Below are positions 34,831 through 43,094 of a stretch of DNA of 43,094 nucleotides, piece by piece. The notes under the pieces were generated by a model. The model did not search any database. It saw nothing but the letters and a program-made list of their open reading frames with translations, and was not told the origin of the DNA. The position numbers and the translations under genes are program-made. Origin of the DNA: Succinivibrio dextrinosolvens DSM 3072 (lineage in GTDB: Bacteria; Pseudomonadota; Gammaproteobacteria; Enterobacterales; Succinivibrionaceae); the NCBI RefSeq assembly GCF_900167015.1, contig NZ_FUXX01000022.1:1-43094 (forward strand), read 5' to 3'. The first letter of the stretch is position 1. Each line of letters opens with the position of its first letter.

Positions 34831-35140
34831 TCTCTATCAGTATGTTTCTCACGAAATATAATCAATGAAAATACACACTGCCTCCAAAAAGTATTATGTT
34901 TTGTTTCCGTATCTGACGTTTTTTTATTCTATTTTAACTAATTATAAAATAAAAATTTTGTTTTTCATCTAGTTACGATTTTCAATAAAAAATAAAAACA
35001 AGTCAATAAAGGCAAATTAGAAAAATATCAATATTGTTAAGTACATTAAGCAATTGCTGATAAATGTAAAATATATTTAAGTGCTCTCTGAAAAATAGAA
35101 CATTTTTTCAGATTTACCAAAAAAATTATAAAAATATCTT
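34831..35140. other. Gene-free AT-rich gap between flhA and flhF
   Basis: 310 bp with long A/T runs and no open frame of note. A weak stem CTGAAAAAT/ATTTTTTCAG lies near 35088-35111. I see no clear sigma-54 or sigma-28 promoter, but the position suggests the flhF promoter is here. Confidence 0.4.
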
Positions 35141-37339
35141 CTATCTTCCGATTCCGATGTTCTGCTGATTCTGGTTGTTACCGATAACAGAAACAATCTT
35201 AATCTGTTTATCATCAGGGATTTCCTGATATGAAAGAACTCTAAGTCCAGGAATAGTGTTCTTTACAAATCTTGATAAGGTTGAACGCAGAATTCCAGAA
35301 GTCAGAAGAATTGCAGGTTCTCCTTCCATTTCCTGGGCCTGAGTTGCATCCATAAGAGATCTCTGAATTCTGTCAGCCATACCAGGCTCAATACCGATCC
35401 CCTCAGAACCTCCAGTCTCAAGTGACTTGTGAAGGACTTTCTCAAGTTCAGGTGCAAGTGTAATTACAGGAATTACATTCTCTGAGCCCACAATATCCTG
35501 AATAATCAGACGTCTTAAACCAATACGGCAGGCTGCGGTAAGAACCTCAGGGTCCTGACTCTTAGGACCATACTCTACCAGAGTCTCAAGCACAGTACGC
35601 ATATCTCTGATTGGCACACCTTCATTTAAAAGGTTCTGCAGAATATGGGTTAGAAGACCAAGATTTACAACAGATGGAATCAGACCATTTACAAGCTTAG
35701 GCTGAGATTTTGCAACAATATCAAGAATATTCTGAACCTCTTCCTGACCGATAAGTGAAGCACAGTTGTTAGCAAGGATCTGAGACAAGTGTGTTGCAAT
35801 AACGGTTGAACAGTCAACAACGGTATAGCCTAAACCTAAAGCCTTATCATTATCTGTTTTGCTGATCCATACAGCATCAAGACCAAAGGCAGGATCTTTT
35901 GCCTTTATGCCGGGAATATCACCGAATACCTGCCCCGGGTTGATGGCCATATCTCTTTCAGGCTGAATTTCAGCCTCACCATAGGTCACGCCCATAAGAG
36001 TAATTCTGTAGAAGTTAGGACCTAAATCCAGATTATCTCTAATGTGAACAGGAGGGATCAGGAAGCCTAAATCCTGAGACAGCTTCTTTCTTACACCCTT
36101 AACACGGTTTAAAAGCTCACCGCTCTGATTCTTGTCAACCATAGGAATAAGACGATAGCCAACCTCAAGTCCGATGACATCAACCTCTGATACATCATCC
36201 CATGACAGCTCCTTCATATCAGGAGTTGGTTTGGCAGCAGCGGTTGCGATTGATTTATCCTTTTCTGCCTGAGCCTTTTTATTCTCGACATAGCGCAGAG
36301 CTAAACCGATAGCAGCACATAAAGAAGATAACAGCAGAAAAGCTACATGAGGCATGCCTGGGACTATACCCATAACAAAGAGAATACCAGCAGAAATAAG
36401 CAGTGTTTTAGGTTTTGAAAACAGATCGGTTACAACCTGCTGGCCCATTTCCTGCTTTGAACTACTCTGACGGCTGACGATAATTGCAGAGGCTACAGAC
36501 AAAAGCAGTGATGGGATCTGTGCTACCAGACCGTCACCGATTGTCAGCAAGGTGAAAATAGATGCAGATTCAGCAACTGTCAGATTAAAGTTGAAGGTAC
36601 CGATAATAATACCGCCAACAAGGTTGATGGCCATAATCAGAAGACCTGCTACAGCGTCACCTTTAACGAATTTCGAGGCACCGTCCATGGAGCCGTAGAA
36701 GTCAGCCTCACGGGTAACCTCAAGACGTCTTTCACGTGCCTGATCCTGATCAATGATACCGGCATTAAGGTCAGCATCAATGGACATCTGCTTACCAGGC
36801 ATAGCATCCAGAGTAAAACGGGCGGAAACTTCAGCAATTCTTCCGGCACCGTTGGTAATAACCTTGAAGTTAATGATAATCAGAATGGCGAAAACAATGA
36901 TACCTACGGTATAGCTACCGCCCATAACCACATTACCGAAGGATTCAATAACCTTACCTGCAGCTGCAGTACCATTCTGACCGTTTAGAAGAATCACACG
37001 GGTTGATGCAACATTCAAAGACAGACGTAGAATTGTCGCCATCAGAAGAACTGCAGGGAATGAACCAAAATCAAGAGGCTTTTGGGAATAGATTGAAACC
37101 AGAAGCACAATCATTGACAAGGCAATGTTGAAAGAGAACAGAATATCCAGAAGAAAAGGTGGCATTGGCAGAGTAATCATGGCCAGACAGGCTAATACCA
37201 GAATAGGAGTACCAACCTTAAGCATTGATACTTTCTTTAGCGTTGTCGAGCCGATTTCTAGGCCTTTTGCAACTTTCTGATTACTCTTTGCCTTAGTAAG
37301 TGCAGGTCCTAGAAAATTTACTTTATCTTTAAGTGCCAC
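35141..37339 (-). CDS. flhA: Flagellar type III export gate protein FlhA
   Basis: A 732-aa integral membrane component of the flagellar export apparatus. About 8 N-terminal helices (45-345) contain the FHIPEP-type core (TMPGKQMSIDADLNAGIIDQDQARERR), followed by a linker and a large cytoplasmic domain (about 380-715) that binds chaperone-substrate complexes. The protein has an unusual N-terminal extension of about 40 residues (ALKDKVNFLGPALTKAKSN) before the first helix. The start is GTG, with GGA about 10 nt upstream. The export partner flhB is not in the window. Confidence 0.95.
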   Translation of the reverse strand: MALKDKVNFLGPALTKAKSNQKVAKGLEIGSTTLKKVSMLKVGTPILVLACLAMITLPMPPFLLDILFSFNIALSMIVLLVSIYSQKPLDFGSFPAVLLMATILRLSLNVASTRVILLNGQNGTAAAGKVIESFGNVVMGGSYTVGIIVFAILIIINFKVITNGAGRIAEVSARFTLDAMPGKQMSIDADLNAGIIDQDQARERRLEVTREADFYGSMDGASKFVKGDAVAGLLIMAINLVGGIIIGTFNFNLTVAESASIFTLLTIGDGLVAQIPSLLLSVASAIIVSRQSSSKQEMGQQVVTDLFSKPKTLLISAGILFVMGIVPGMPHVAFLLLSSLCAAIGLALRYVENKKAQAEKDKSIATAAAKPTPDMKELSWDDVSEVDVIGLEVGYRLIPMVDKNQSGELLNRVKGVRKKLSQDLGFLIPPVHIRDNLDLGPNFYRITLMGVTYGEAEIQPERDMAINPGQVFGDIPGIKAKDPAFGLDAVWISKTDNDKALGLGYTVVDCSTVIATHLSQILANNCASLIGQEEVQNILDIVAKSQPKLVNGLIPSVVNLGLLTHILQNLLNEGVPIRDMRTVLETLVEYGPKSQDPEVLTAACRIGLRRLIIQDIVGSENVIPVITLAPELEKVLHKSLETGGSEGIGIEPGMADRIQRSLMDATQAQEMEGEPAILLTSGILRSTLSRFVKNTIPGLRVLSYQEIPDDKQIKIVSVIGNNQNQQNIGIGR

Positions 37340-37395
37340 GTGTCAAAATTCCGTTCAGACTATATAGTTACAAGACTTAGAAGCAAATAGTGTGC

Positions 37396-37731
37396 CTAGC
37401 TTTTGAAAAGTTTATCAAACTCCATGAGTTTTTGAATAAGCAGTTTATATTCTTGCCACTTACCTCTATATATTTCCTGAGCATACGGATGGATGCTAAC
37501 ATTTTTAGGCAAAGGTGCACTGCTGTTTACAATCTCAATCATTTTAGGAATGAGAACAAACTGAAGCCACTGATGAAACTCCATTGTGTCCATAAAAAAC
37601 GGGGTCTGACTCAAAAATGCCTCATCAGCAGGTCTGTTTTCAGCATCAGACCATAGATTAAGATTCTTAAGTTCTTTTTCTATCTCAGACAAAGCCAGAA
37701 TAATTGTTGCTTCTTTAGTTAACTTAGACAT
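37396..37731 (-). CDS. yqcC: YqcC-family protein
   Basis: A 111-aa soluble helical protein of the YqcC (DUF446) family, whose function is unknown. The family core is visible as FLSQTPFFMDTMEFHQWLQF, VLIPKMIEIV and an LPKNVSIHPYAQE segment. The C-terminal helix (GKWQEYKLLIQKLMEFDKLF) is charged. The start overlaps the end of ruvX by 8 nt, so the two are co-translated. In E. coli yqcC lies elsewhere, beside truC; its role here with ruvX is unexplained. Confidence 0.85.
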   Translation of the reverse strand: MSKLTKEATIILALSEIEKELKNLNLWSDAENRPADEAFLSQTPFFMDTMEFHQWLQFVLIPKMIEIVNSSAPLPKNVSIHPYAQEIYRGKWQEYKLLIQKLMEFDKLFKS

Positions 37732-38143
37732 GTTCTGAAAAATACTGTTCTAAAATGGTAACTGCTGACAGAGAATCAATAGCCCCCTTGTCTTTTGCAA
37801 GAGCTCTGAATCCACCGCGCTCAAATATCTCCTCCTTTGCAGAGGCCGAAGTAAGTCGCTCGTCAATAAAGACAACCTCTTTTTTGTATTTTTCCTTTAA
37901 TCGGTTGCCAAACTTTCTGGCCTTAAAGGTCATCTCCTGCTCTGTTCCATCCATATTCAGAGGAAGACCTACAACAAAAACAGCAGGAAGCCAGTCTCGA
38001 ACAAGCTTATCTAAAGCATCAGCATTTGGAATTCCATCCCTGGCCTGAATAGATTTCTGAGGAGAACAGGTCCTGGTGGTGGTATTTCCTGTGGCCACAC
38101 CAATATGATGAAGGCCAAAATCAAAAGCGAGGATCGTACTCAA
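37724..38143 (-). CDS. ruvX: Putative Holliday junction resolvase RuvX (YqgF)
   Basis: A 139-aa RNase H-fold nuclease of the YqgF family, linked to 16S rRNA 5'-end processing and to resolving recombination junctions. Motifs: AFDFGLHHIGVATGN with the first Asp (residues 6-20), VVGLPLNMDGTEQEM, FIDERLTSASA and a final DSLSAVTILEQYF with the last Asp. The start codon is TTG, preceded by GGAG with 9 nt spacing and overlapping the upstream stop by 4 nt. It lies in an operon of DnaC-like AAA+ protein, ruvX and yqcC. Confidence 0.93.
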   Translation of the reverse strand: MSTILAFDFGLHHIGVATGNTTTRTCSPQKSIQARDGIPNADALDKLVRDWLPAVFVVGLPLNMDGTEQEMTFKARKFGNRLKEKYKKEVVFIDERLTSASAKEEIFERGGFRALAKDKGAIDSLSAVTILEQYFSEHV

Positions 38144-38955
38144 ATTAAATTCGCTCCTGCAAAGGATATAGGTGATCTGCGTGAGTTACCGAAAAGGGCT
38201 GCTCCCATAACGTTGTATTCCTTTAGTGATTCGAAGATCTCATCTCCAAGCATTCCATGCAGAGCATTAGGAACAACCGTAGTAGTGATAACCAGAGGTA
38301 GTCTTCTGGCACGGCGTGTTCTTAGAAGATCAGGAATAACCTGCTTATCAAATGCTGTAATCTTCTCATTGTTCTGACACAGAGAATCGATAATCAGAAG
38401 ATCAACTGAGCTCAGACGATCCCATCTTGTAGACTTCTCCTCCACATCAACAGTTGTATCAGTGGAACTTGGAGTTCTGCAGCGCTTTATCTCCTGATAG
38501 GAACAGATCTCAACATCCTTCCATAACTTGTTCAGGTAATAGTTGGCTATACAGTTTGAAAGCACTGTCTTACCCGAACCAGGATTTCCTGACAGAAGAA
38601 ACAGCTGAGGCTCCGAGTCAAGCTGAACTGCAAGTGAAGATGAAGCACAGAAGCCTTGAGCGGTTGTTACAGCCTGATTATTGAACTGGTCCATCTGAAT
38701 CCTGTCAAAAGTGTATTCAGGATTGACTCTGTGAGACTCATATACAGAATTTATAAAATTTCTGTGATTCTCAGATCTTCTCTGGGCAATCTCTTTACTG
38801 GCCTCAATTGCTTCCCTTCTACGAATCTCTCTGATATCAAGATCAGAATTGTCAACTGAGTCAAAGTCAAAATGCTGACCTGACAGTTGCTCAATTGCAT
38901 TTACTAAAGTTTTAAAACCGTTTTTAACGGTACCTTTCTTTTTTAAATCTGACAT
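38140..38955 (-). CDS. DnaC-like AAA+ ATPase with degenerate Walker B
   Basis: A 271-aa protein with the build of DnaC/DnaI helicase loaders: a charged helical N-terminus (40-75) and a single AAA+ domain (about 80-270). Walker A is intact (SGNPGSGKT, 122-130). Walker B reads LLIIDS (186-191), with Ser where the catalytic Glu is expected, and the stretch that supplies an arginine finger in E. coli DnaC (LGERVMDRMR) is MLGDEIFESLKEY here. An insertion of 15-20 residues (TPSSTDTTVDVEEKSTR, 161-177) lies before Walker B. It may bind but hardly hydrolyse ATP. It is co-translated with ruvX. IstB-type proteins are a less likely alternative, since no transposase is adjacent. Confidence 0.6.
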   Translation of the reverse strand: MSDLKKKGTVKNGFKTLVNAIEQLSGQHFDFDSVDNSDLDIREIRRREAIEASKEIAQRRSENHRNFINSVYESHRVNPEYTFDRIQMDQFNNQAVTTAQGFCASSSLAVQLDSEPQLFLLSGNPGSGKTVLSNCIANYYLNKLWKDVEICSYQEIKRCRTPSSTDTTVDVEEKSTRWDRLSSVDLLIIDSLCQNNEKITAFDKQVIPDLLRTRRARRLPLVITTTVVPNALHGMLGDEIFESLKEYNVMGAALFGNSRRSPISFAGANLI

Positions 38956-39388
38956 AGACTACTCTTTGCTCTGTGTATTCTGCCGCGTTCCAGAGTATTA
39001 ACTACAAACTGATATTAACGCCAGGATCAATTCTTTCATAAATCCTGCCTGTTTTTTGAGAATCTCTATCACAAGTGTAACAGATTATATATTTTTTCGT
39101 GATGTATCACCGTGTCCGAGCAGGTGTTTTAACATTAAAGTCGAAAAAAGTTTATCCTATATTGAACAACTGGAAATTGTACTTTAAGAGATGATTATAG
39201 GCTAGTCCAGGTGACTTATTTTCGCATTAGGAAAAATTTGATAGTCGCCAAGGCTGATATATATCAAAAAATAAAAAATTCATGCTGTGTTAAGTCACAG
39301 TATTTTCACCTTTGAATATGATTTTTTTACAAGAAAACTTATTCTAGTCTTATTAAAAATACGAAAAAGAAAAATATATTCACAGCAT
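38956..39388 (+). promoter_or_regulatory. 433-bp intergenic control region with an FNR-like box upstream of the peptidase pair
   Basis: No gene. CTGATATATATCAA (39254-39267) is one base off the FNR/CRP-type site TTGAT-N4-ATCAA and lies 122 bp before the peptidase start. Regulation by oxygen or carbon state is inference. The rest is AT-rich with no other clear signal. Confidence 0.4.
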
Positions 39389-41110
39389 ATGATTAAGTTA
39401 AATAAATTATTTACGGCACTTGTACTTTCAACAACCTCTATCCTCAGCACAGCCTCCGCAGGAACAGTTATGTATGTGTCACCTCAGGCAAGTGACAACG
39501 GTACAGCATATCTTTCATTCAGTATAGACAAAAAGGTTTCTCCAAATGTTCTATACGTTGAAGCAGCAGATCACGAATCAGATGAAATGCGAGAGATTTA
39601 TGAGAACGGAGATCCTTCTCTCAAGTTTCTAGGACAGATTCCTCAGGTTAATCATACTTTTGCCTATATCAAGACCGAATACGGAATCATCAATGAAAAC
39701 TCGCTGATGGTGGGGTTATGTGAAAACACAACCGCGCTCAAGGTAAATTCAAAACCATCTGAAAAAGCAATTCTCTCTCTGCAGGAGATTACAAAACTGA
39801 CTCTTGAGAGATGCGTAAAAGCTGCAGATGCTATTGCCATGATTGGCCAGATGATTGATACCTACGGATATTACGGATCACCAGCCACCCTGGTTGTAGC
39901 TGATAAGGAAGAAGGTTTTGTTATTGAGCTTATGCCTGGAATAACTCGAGCCGGCGGTTACCATGTAGCAAGAAAAATTCCACAGGGACATTTCTTTGTG
40001 GCTGCAGATCAGTTCAGAATTCAGGCTGTAGATAAGAATGACAGCGATTTTATCTTCAATGAAAATCTTGTCTCAAGAATGAAGCAGGAGGAGATTGCGC
40101 AGCTTACTTCAGGCAATCTTAACTGGCAGCGTTCAGTAAAAGGTACCGAGATTAGACCTTATTATTCTCTGCGCAGAGTCTGGAGAGCTATGGCTAATGT
40201 CGCCCCATCCAAGAACTTTTCTCCTTGGGTAAGCGGCTGGGCTACCACAGCTTATCCTTTTTCTGTAATGCCAGATAATAAAGTGTCTCTTTTAGATTTA
40301 ATCTCATTAACCAGAGATACCTATACTGGTACACAGTTTGACAATGCAACAAAAGGAACAGGTGGTCTTTTTGCAACACCTTACACTCATGAGAATTACG
40401 GTGAAAGATCTATTTCAAATGAGAATACAACCTATACATTCATAAGTCAGGCAAATAAGCTTACACCTTCTGCCATCACCTGGCTGTCTTTAGGTCCTTC
40501 TGGTCAAGGAACCTATGTTCCGCTTTGTGTCGATAAAATTCCATCAGTCTATGCTGATGCAAGCAGAACAGAATATGACGAACGAAAAATGTGGTGGCTC
40601 TCCAAACGTATTTCCTATCTGACTGTAGGCTACTACTCAAGTCTTTCGGATATGCTCAAAACCAGAGTCCTGGAGCAGGAGCAGCATTCTCTTACTCTAA
40701 TCAATCATTCCAAGGGACTTCCTAAGGAGAGATTCAATAAAGTTATTGCCAACAATTCACGAACTGCCTTCAATAGAATGCAGAAACTGTATGAAAACCT
40801 TCTGGAAAAACATGACGGTGGATATATGCTCCGTTACGCAGAAGGTCATAATCCTAAATTCATACCTGTAGACAGCTATAAGAAGCATGAGGTTGTCCAC
40901 GTAGATAAAGAAAAGGAAAAAGCAGAGGTTGAAACTCAGGTTAAGACTGAATCTACCACCAGTGCAAAGAAAGGAGGAATTCCTTTCTACAACGCAATCG
41001 GTCTTGAGAAAATGCCAGACAAGATTGATATGAATGTTTTCTCAAAGATTATAAGCACAACCTCAGAGTATCTGAAAAAACAGAACGAAAAAGACCAAAA
41101 GAATAAATAA
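39389..41110 (+). CDS. C69-family peptidase homologue, predicted inactive
   Basis: A 573-aa exported protein. I start at ATG 39389 (MIKLNKLFTALVLS), which gives a clean signal peptide ending ASA at residue 24; the upstream ATG at 39287 adds a poor 34-residue extension. It aligns along its length with the next gene (for example IPQVNHTFAYIKTEYGIINE, RVWRAMANVAPSKNFSPWV). C69 enzymes use an N-terminal Cys exposed by processing; here the mature start is GTVMYVSP, with Gly25 where the paralogue has C23. The THSNDG segment is also changed to SFSIDK, and a stretch of about 35 residues is missing. A 90-residue Lys/Glu-rich C-terminal tail is extra. A non-catalytic role is inferred. Confidence 0.85.
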   Translation: MIKLNKLFTALVLSTTSILSTASAGTVMYVSPQASDNGTAYLSFSIDKKVSPNVLYVEAADHESDEMREIYENGDPSLKFLGQIPQVNHTFAYIKTEYGIINENSLMVGLCENTTALKVNSKPSEKAILSLQEITKLTLERCVKAADAIAMIGQMIDTYGYYGSPATLVVADKEEGFVIELMPGITRAGGYHVARKIPQGHFFVAADQFRIQAVDKNDSDFIFNENLVSRMKQEEIAQLTSGNLNWQRSVKGTEIRPYYSLRRVWRAMANVAPSKNFSPWVSGWATTAYPFSVMPDNKVSLLDLISLTRDTYTGTQFDNATKGTGGLFATPYTHENYGERSISNENTTYTFISQANKLTPSAITWLSLGPSGQGTYVPLCVDKIPSVYADASRTEYDERKMWWLSKRISYLTVGYYSSLSDMLKTRVLEQEQHSLTLINHSKGLPKERFNKVIANNSRTAFNRMQKLYENLLEKHDGGYMLRYAEGHNPKFIPVDSYKKHEVVHVDKEKEKAEVETQVKTESTTSAKKGGIPFYNAIGLEKMPDKIDMNVFSKIISTTSEYLKKQNEKDQKNK

Positions 41111-41122
41111 AAAGGGATTGAT

Positions 41123-42727
41123 ATGAAGAAATATATAGTTTCAGTTATTGCAGGCTTTATTGCATGCGCTATAAATTCATCATATGCATGCACCACAATG
41201 ATTATTACCAAGGGAGCATCTGCAGATGGCTCACTTTATATAACCCATTCGAATGACGGTTATACAGGAGATACTTCTGTTGTTTATGTTCCTGCTGCAG
41301 ACCACAGAAAAGGAGAAATGCGTCAGGTCTACCCTTCTGCCTGTGCAAGAGAGGCATATCCAGACTACAACTGCGACTATACTCCAAGACTAAATGTAAA
41401 AGGAAGAGGTCCTGACTATTCATTCTCCGGTGTTCCTATTACCGAATCTCTAGGAGAGATACCTCAGGTTGAACATACCTACGCATATCTGGACAGTAAC
41501 TACGGTATTATCAATGAAAAGGGTCTGATGCTTGGTGAATGTACAGATAATTCTGAGTACATGGGTTATGTAAGACCTGATGCAGGTACCGGTCTATTTT
41601 ACTCCTCAGAGCTAGGTCGTGTTGCTTTAGAACGCTGCACTACCGCAAAGGAAGCTGTTCTTCTGATGGGAGAACTTATTGATGAATATGGTCTGTGGGG
41701 AACCGCTGAAACCCTTATCGTAGGAGATAAGGAAGAAGGCTGGGTTCTGGAGATGATGCCAAATCCATCTGGAAAAGGTGGCTTCTGGGTTGCACAGAAG
41801 GTTCCTGACGGAGAATTCTTTATTGCAGCAAATCAGTTCAGAATCCGAGAACTTGATGCAAATAATCCCGATCAGATCTTCTCAGATCATCTGATTGAAG
41901 ATTTAAAAGCCATCGGCTGGGCCGCCTTTGACAAGGATGGCAGACTTGACTGGCTGCGTTCAATTAAATCAATTGAACATCTTCACCCATACTACTGCCT
42001 GCGTCGAGTCTGGAGAGCAATGGATCTTGTGGCTCCATCAAAACACTATCCTGCATGGGTTGAAGGATATGACACCAAGGCTTATCCATTCTCTGTAAAA
42101 CCTGACAAGCCAATTACACTAAATCAGATTATGGAGATCCACAGAGATTCATATGCTGGTACAGAGTTTGAGTTCGCTACCAAGGCTACAGGTGGACTGT
42201 ATGGATTCCCATACTGTCATGCAGCTTATGATAAGGAAAGAGTCTTAAGTACCCCTGCTATTTCATATATCTGGATTAACCAAAATAATGACCGACTGCC
42301 AGCACCTGTTTCATGGCTTGCATATACATCACCAGCTGAGAGTCTTTACGTTCCTCTGCCTGTTGCACCTATTACAGAACTTTACAGCAGAGTAAACAGA
42401 AAACAGTATGATGACTCCAAGTTCTACTGGAACGTTTCAAATGTTGGAAATCTGACTCGTGCATATTATTCAATTCTGGCTCCAGAGGTAAAGAATACAG
42501 CTCATAGAATTGAAAAAGCATCACAGGATCTGATTGAAAGCTCTCTTGGTCTTTCCGGTGAGGAATTTAATAAAGTCCTGCTGGAGAATGCTAAGGCCAA
42601 TCGTGAGGAGTGGATTACTCTCTATCATAGACTTTTAGCTATTTTAGATACAGATAGCCTAAAGTATCAGAAGGGACACATCCCAAGGAACTATGCTCCA
42701 ACCTCATACGAGAAAATTGAGAATTAG
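41123..42727 (+). CDS. Secreted C69-family dipeptidase
   Basis: A 534-aa N-terminal-nucleophile peptidase of the PepD family. The signal peptide (MKKYIVSVIAGFIACAINSSYA) would be cut before C23, giving mature CTTMIITKGASADGS with the catalytic Cys at the new N-terminus. Conserved THSNDG, IPQVEHTYAYLDSNYGIINEKG, GECTDNSEY and RRVWRAMD motifs follow. The pre-Cys segment is not a lipobox (SYAC), so it is not a lipoprotein. It begins 12 nt after the inactive paralogue, with AAAGGG about 7 nt upstream, and ends in a good terminator. It probably releases amino acids from peptides in the periplasm or outside the cell. Confidence 0.9.
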   Translation: MKKYIVSVIAGFIACAINSSYACTTMIITKGASADGSLYITHSNDGYTGDTSVVYVPAADHRKGEMRQVYPSACAREAYPDYNCDYTPRLNVKGRGPDYSFSGVPITESLGEIPQVEHTYAYLDSNYGIINEKGLMLGECTDNSEYMGYVRPDAGTGLFYSSELGRVALERCTTAKEAVLLMGELIDEYGLWGTAETLIVGDKEEGWVLEMMPNPSGKGGFWVAQKVPDGEFFIAANQFRIRELDANNPDQIFSDHLIEDLKAIGWAAFDKDGRLDWLRSIKSIEHLHPYYCLRRVWRAMDLVAPSKHYPAWVEGYDTKAYPFSVKPDKPITLNQIMEIHRDSYAGTEFEFATKATGGLYGFPYCHAAYDKERVLSTPAISYIWINQNNDRLPAPVSWLAYTSPAESLYVPLPVAPITELYSRVNRKQYDDSKFYWNVSNVGNLTRAYYSILAPEVKNTAHRIEKASQDLIESSLGLSGEEFNKVLLENAKANREEWITLYHRLLAILDTDSLKYQKGHIPRNYAPTSYEKIEN

Positions 42728-42751
42728 ATTATTTGAAAAGATATCGGGAAG

Positions 42752-42783
42752 GAGGGTGACTAAAAAGGTCGCCCTCTATTTTT
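42752..42783 (+). terminator. Terminator of the peptidase operon
   Basis: GAGGGTGAC/GTCGCCCTC (42752-42760 / 42768-42776; one G-U pair) followed by TATTTTTA. It lies 25 bp after the stop. Confidence 0.85.
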
Positions 42784-42849
42784 ACCTAAATTTTGTGGTT
42801 TTATTAACATTATTGATAATATTTTTATATTAAAACTTTATCTATTTCC

Positions 42850-42877
42850 TTGATATACAAAGTTAATATACTATACT
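42850..42877 (+). promoter_or_regulatory. Promoter candidate for the IS transposase
   Basis: -35 TTGATA (42850-42855), a 16-nt spacer and -10 TATACT (42872-42877), 38 bp before the transposase ATG. The surrounding 42784-42914 stretch is very AT-rich and probably belongs to the IS left end; the terminal inverted repeat cannot be set without the other end. Confidence 0.45.
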
Positions 42878-42914
42878 TAATAATATAAAGAGTTATATTA
42901 TTGGTAATATAGTT

Positions 42915-43094
42915 ATGGATAAAGAAGATCTTTTCAAACCCTATATTCAAGATGATTTAGCCTTACTTCCTCCTTGTATTGGTGATTTTATCTCCCCTTC
43001 AGATCCCGTCAGACTCGTAAGTACAATTGTTGATAAACTTGATATCTCCAATATTCTTAAAGATTACAAAGGTGGTGGCACTACCAGTTATCAT
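42915..43094 (+). CDS. IS1182-family transposase, N-terminal 60 codons (partial)
   Basis: The frame starts MDKEDLFKPYIQ and runs off the window end. The first residues match the N-terminal domain of IS1182/IS5-type transposases: YIQDDLALLPPCIGDFISPS, then DPVRLVSTIVDKLDISNIL, followed by YKGGGTTSYH, which in relatives precedes the first helix of the catalytic part. The DDE residues are outside the window, so whether the copy is intact is unknown. No clear ribosome site is seen. Confidence 0.85.
   Translation, partial: MDKEDLFKPYIQDDLALLPPCIGDFISPSDPVRLVSTIVDKLDISNILKDYKGGGTTSYH

Noticed and set aside
38140-38955. IstB helper ATPase of an insertion sequence
   Set aside because: No istA-type transposase adjacent, co-translation with ruvX, and the N-terminal charged helical region fits DnaC-like proteins better.
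41186-41191. Lipobox at the second C69 peptidase (SYAC)
   Set aside because: Ser at -3 and Tyr at -2 do not fit a lipobox; the Cys is the expected catalytic residue after signal cleavage.

Overview
The window looks like a chromosomal segment of an AT-rich, motile, anaerobic gammaproteobacterium. The best guess is a gut Succinivibrionaceae-type organism (Succinivibrio, Anaerobiospirillum, Succinatimonas or Ruminobacter). The evidence is the rpsO-pnp pair, an outer-membrane porin ending in Phe, a Pseudomonas/Vibrio-like polar flagellar and chemotaxis cluster (flhA, flhF, flhG, fliA, cheY, cheZ, cheA, cheB, motC, motD, parC, parP, cheW), a Gram-negative ruvX/yqcC pair and a CCA-encoding tRNA-Leu. 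The genus is inference; no marker was searched.

Layout. (1) 1-2.6 kb is accessory DNA lying against the 3' end of tRNA-Leu(GAG). It holds the 5' part of a group IIC intron with its maturase (cut by the window edge), inserted exactly behind a terminator hairpin; an operon of three very small proteins, the last with an HNH-like zinc fold; and an XRE regulator-ImmA metallopeptidase pair with palindromic operators. (2) 2.8-12.7 kb is tRNA-Leu, a soluble lytic transglycosylase, three tandem neurotransmitter:sodium-symporter (NSS) paralogues, pnp and rpsO. (3) 12.9-22.1 kb is a monosaccharide module: a LacI-type regulator, an unusual xylulokinase fused to a DUF4867-like domain, and a ChvE/MmsAB-type ABC transporter. 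It is separated by a 770-bp AT-rich control region from a divergent porin, and a perfect LacI-type palindrome lies just upstream of the binding-protein gene. (4) 22.2-37.3 kb is the flagellar/chemotaxis cluster, all on the minus strand, including the ParC/ParP system that in Vibrio places chemoreceptor arrays at the pole. (5) 37.4-39.0 kb is a tight operon of a DnaC-like AAA+ protein, ruvX and yqcC. (6) 39.4-42.7 kb holds two tandem secreted C69-family peptidases, one of which has lost the catalytic N-terminal Cys. (7) The window ends in the first 60 codons of an IS1182-like transposase.

How the parts work together. Porin, binding protein, ABC transporter, kinase and LacI regulator form a complete import-and-phosphorylate route for a pentose or similar sugar, probably with regulator feedback on the palindrome. 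The motility block contains everything from polar placement (FlhF/FlhG, ParC/ParP) through sigma-28 to the signalling core (CheA/W/Y/Z/B) and an additional stator pair. The NSS transporters and exported dipeptidases suggest use of peptides and amino acids.

Most interesting items: the xylulokinase-DUF4867 fusion, the active/inactive C69 peptidase pair, the DnaC-like protein with a degenerate Walker B motif, and the three-small-protein operon with the HNH-like member.
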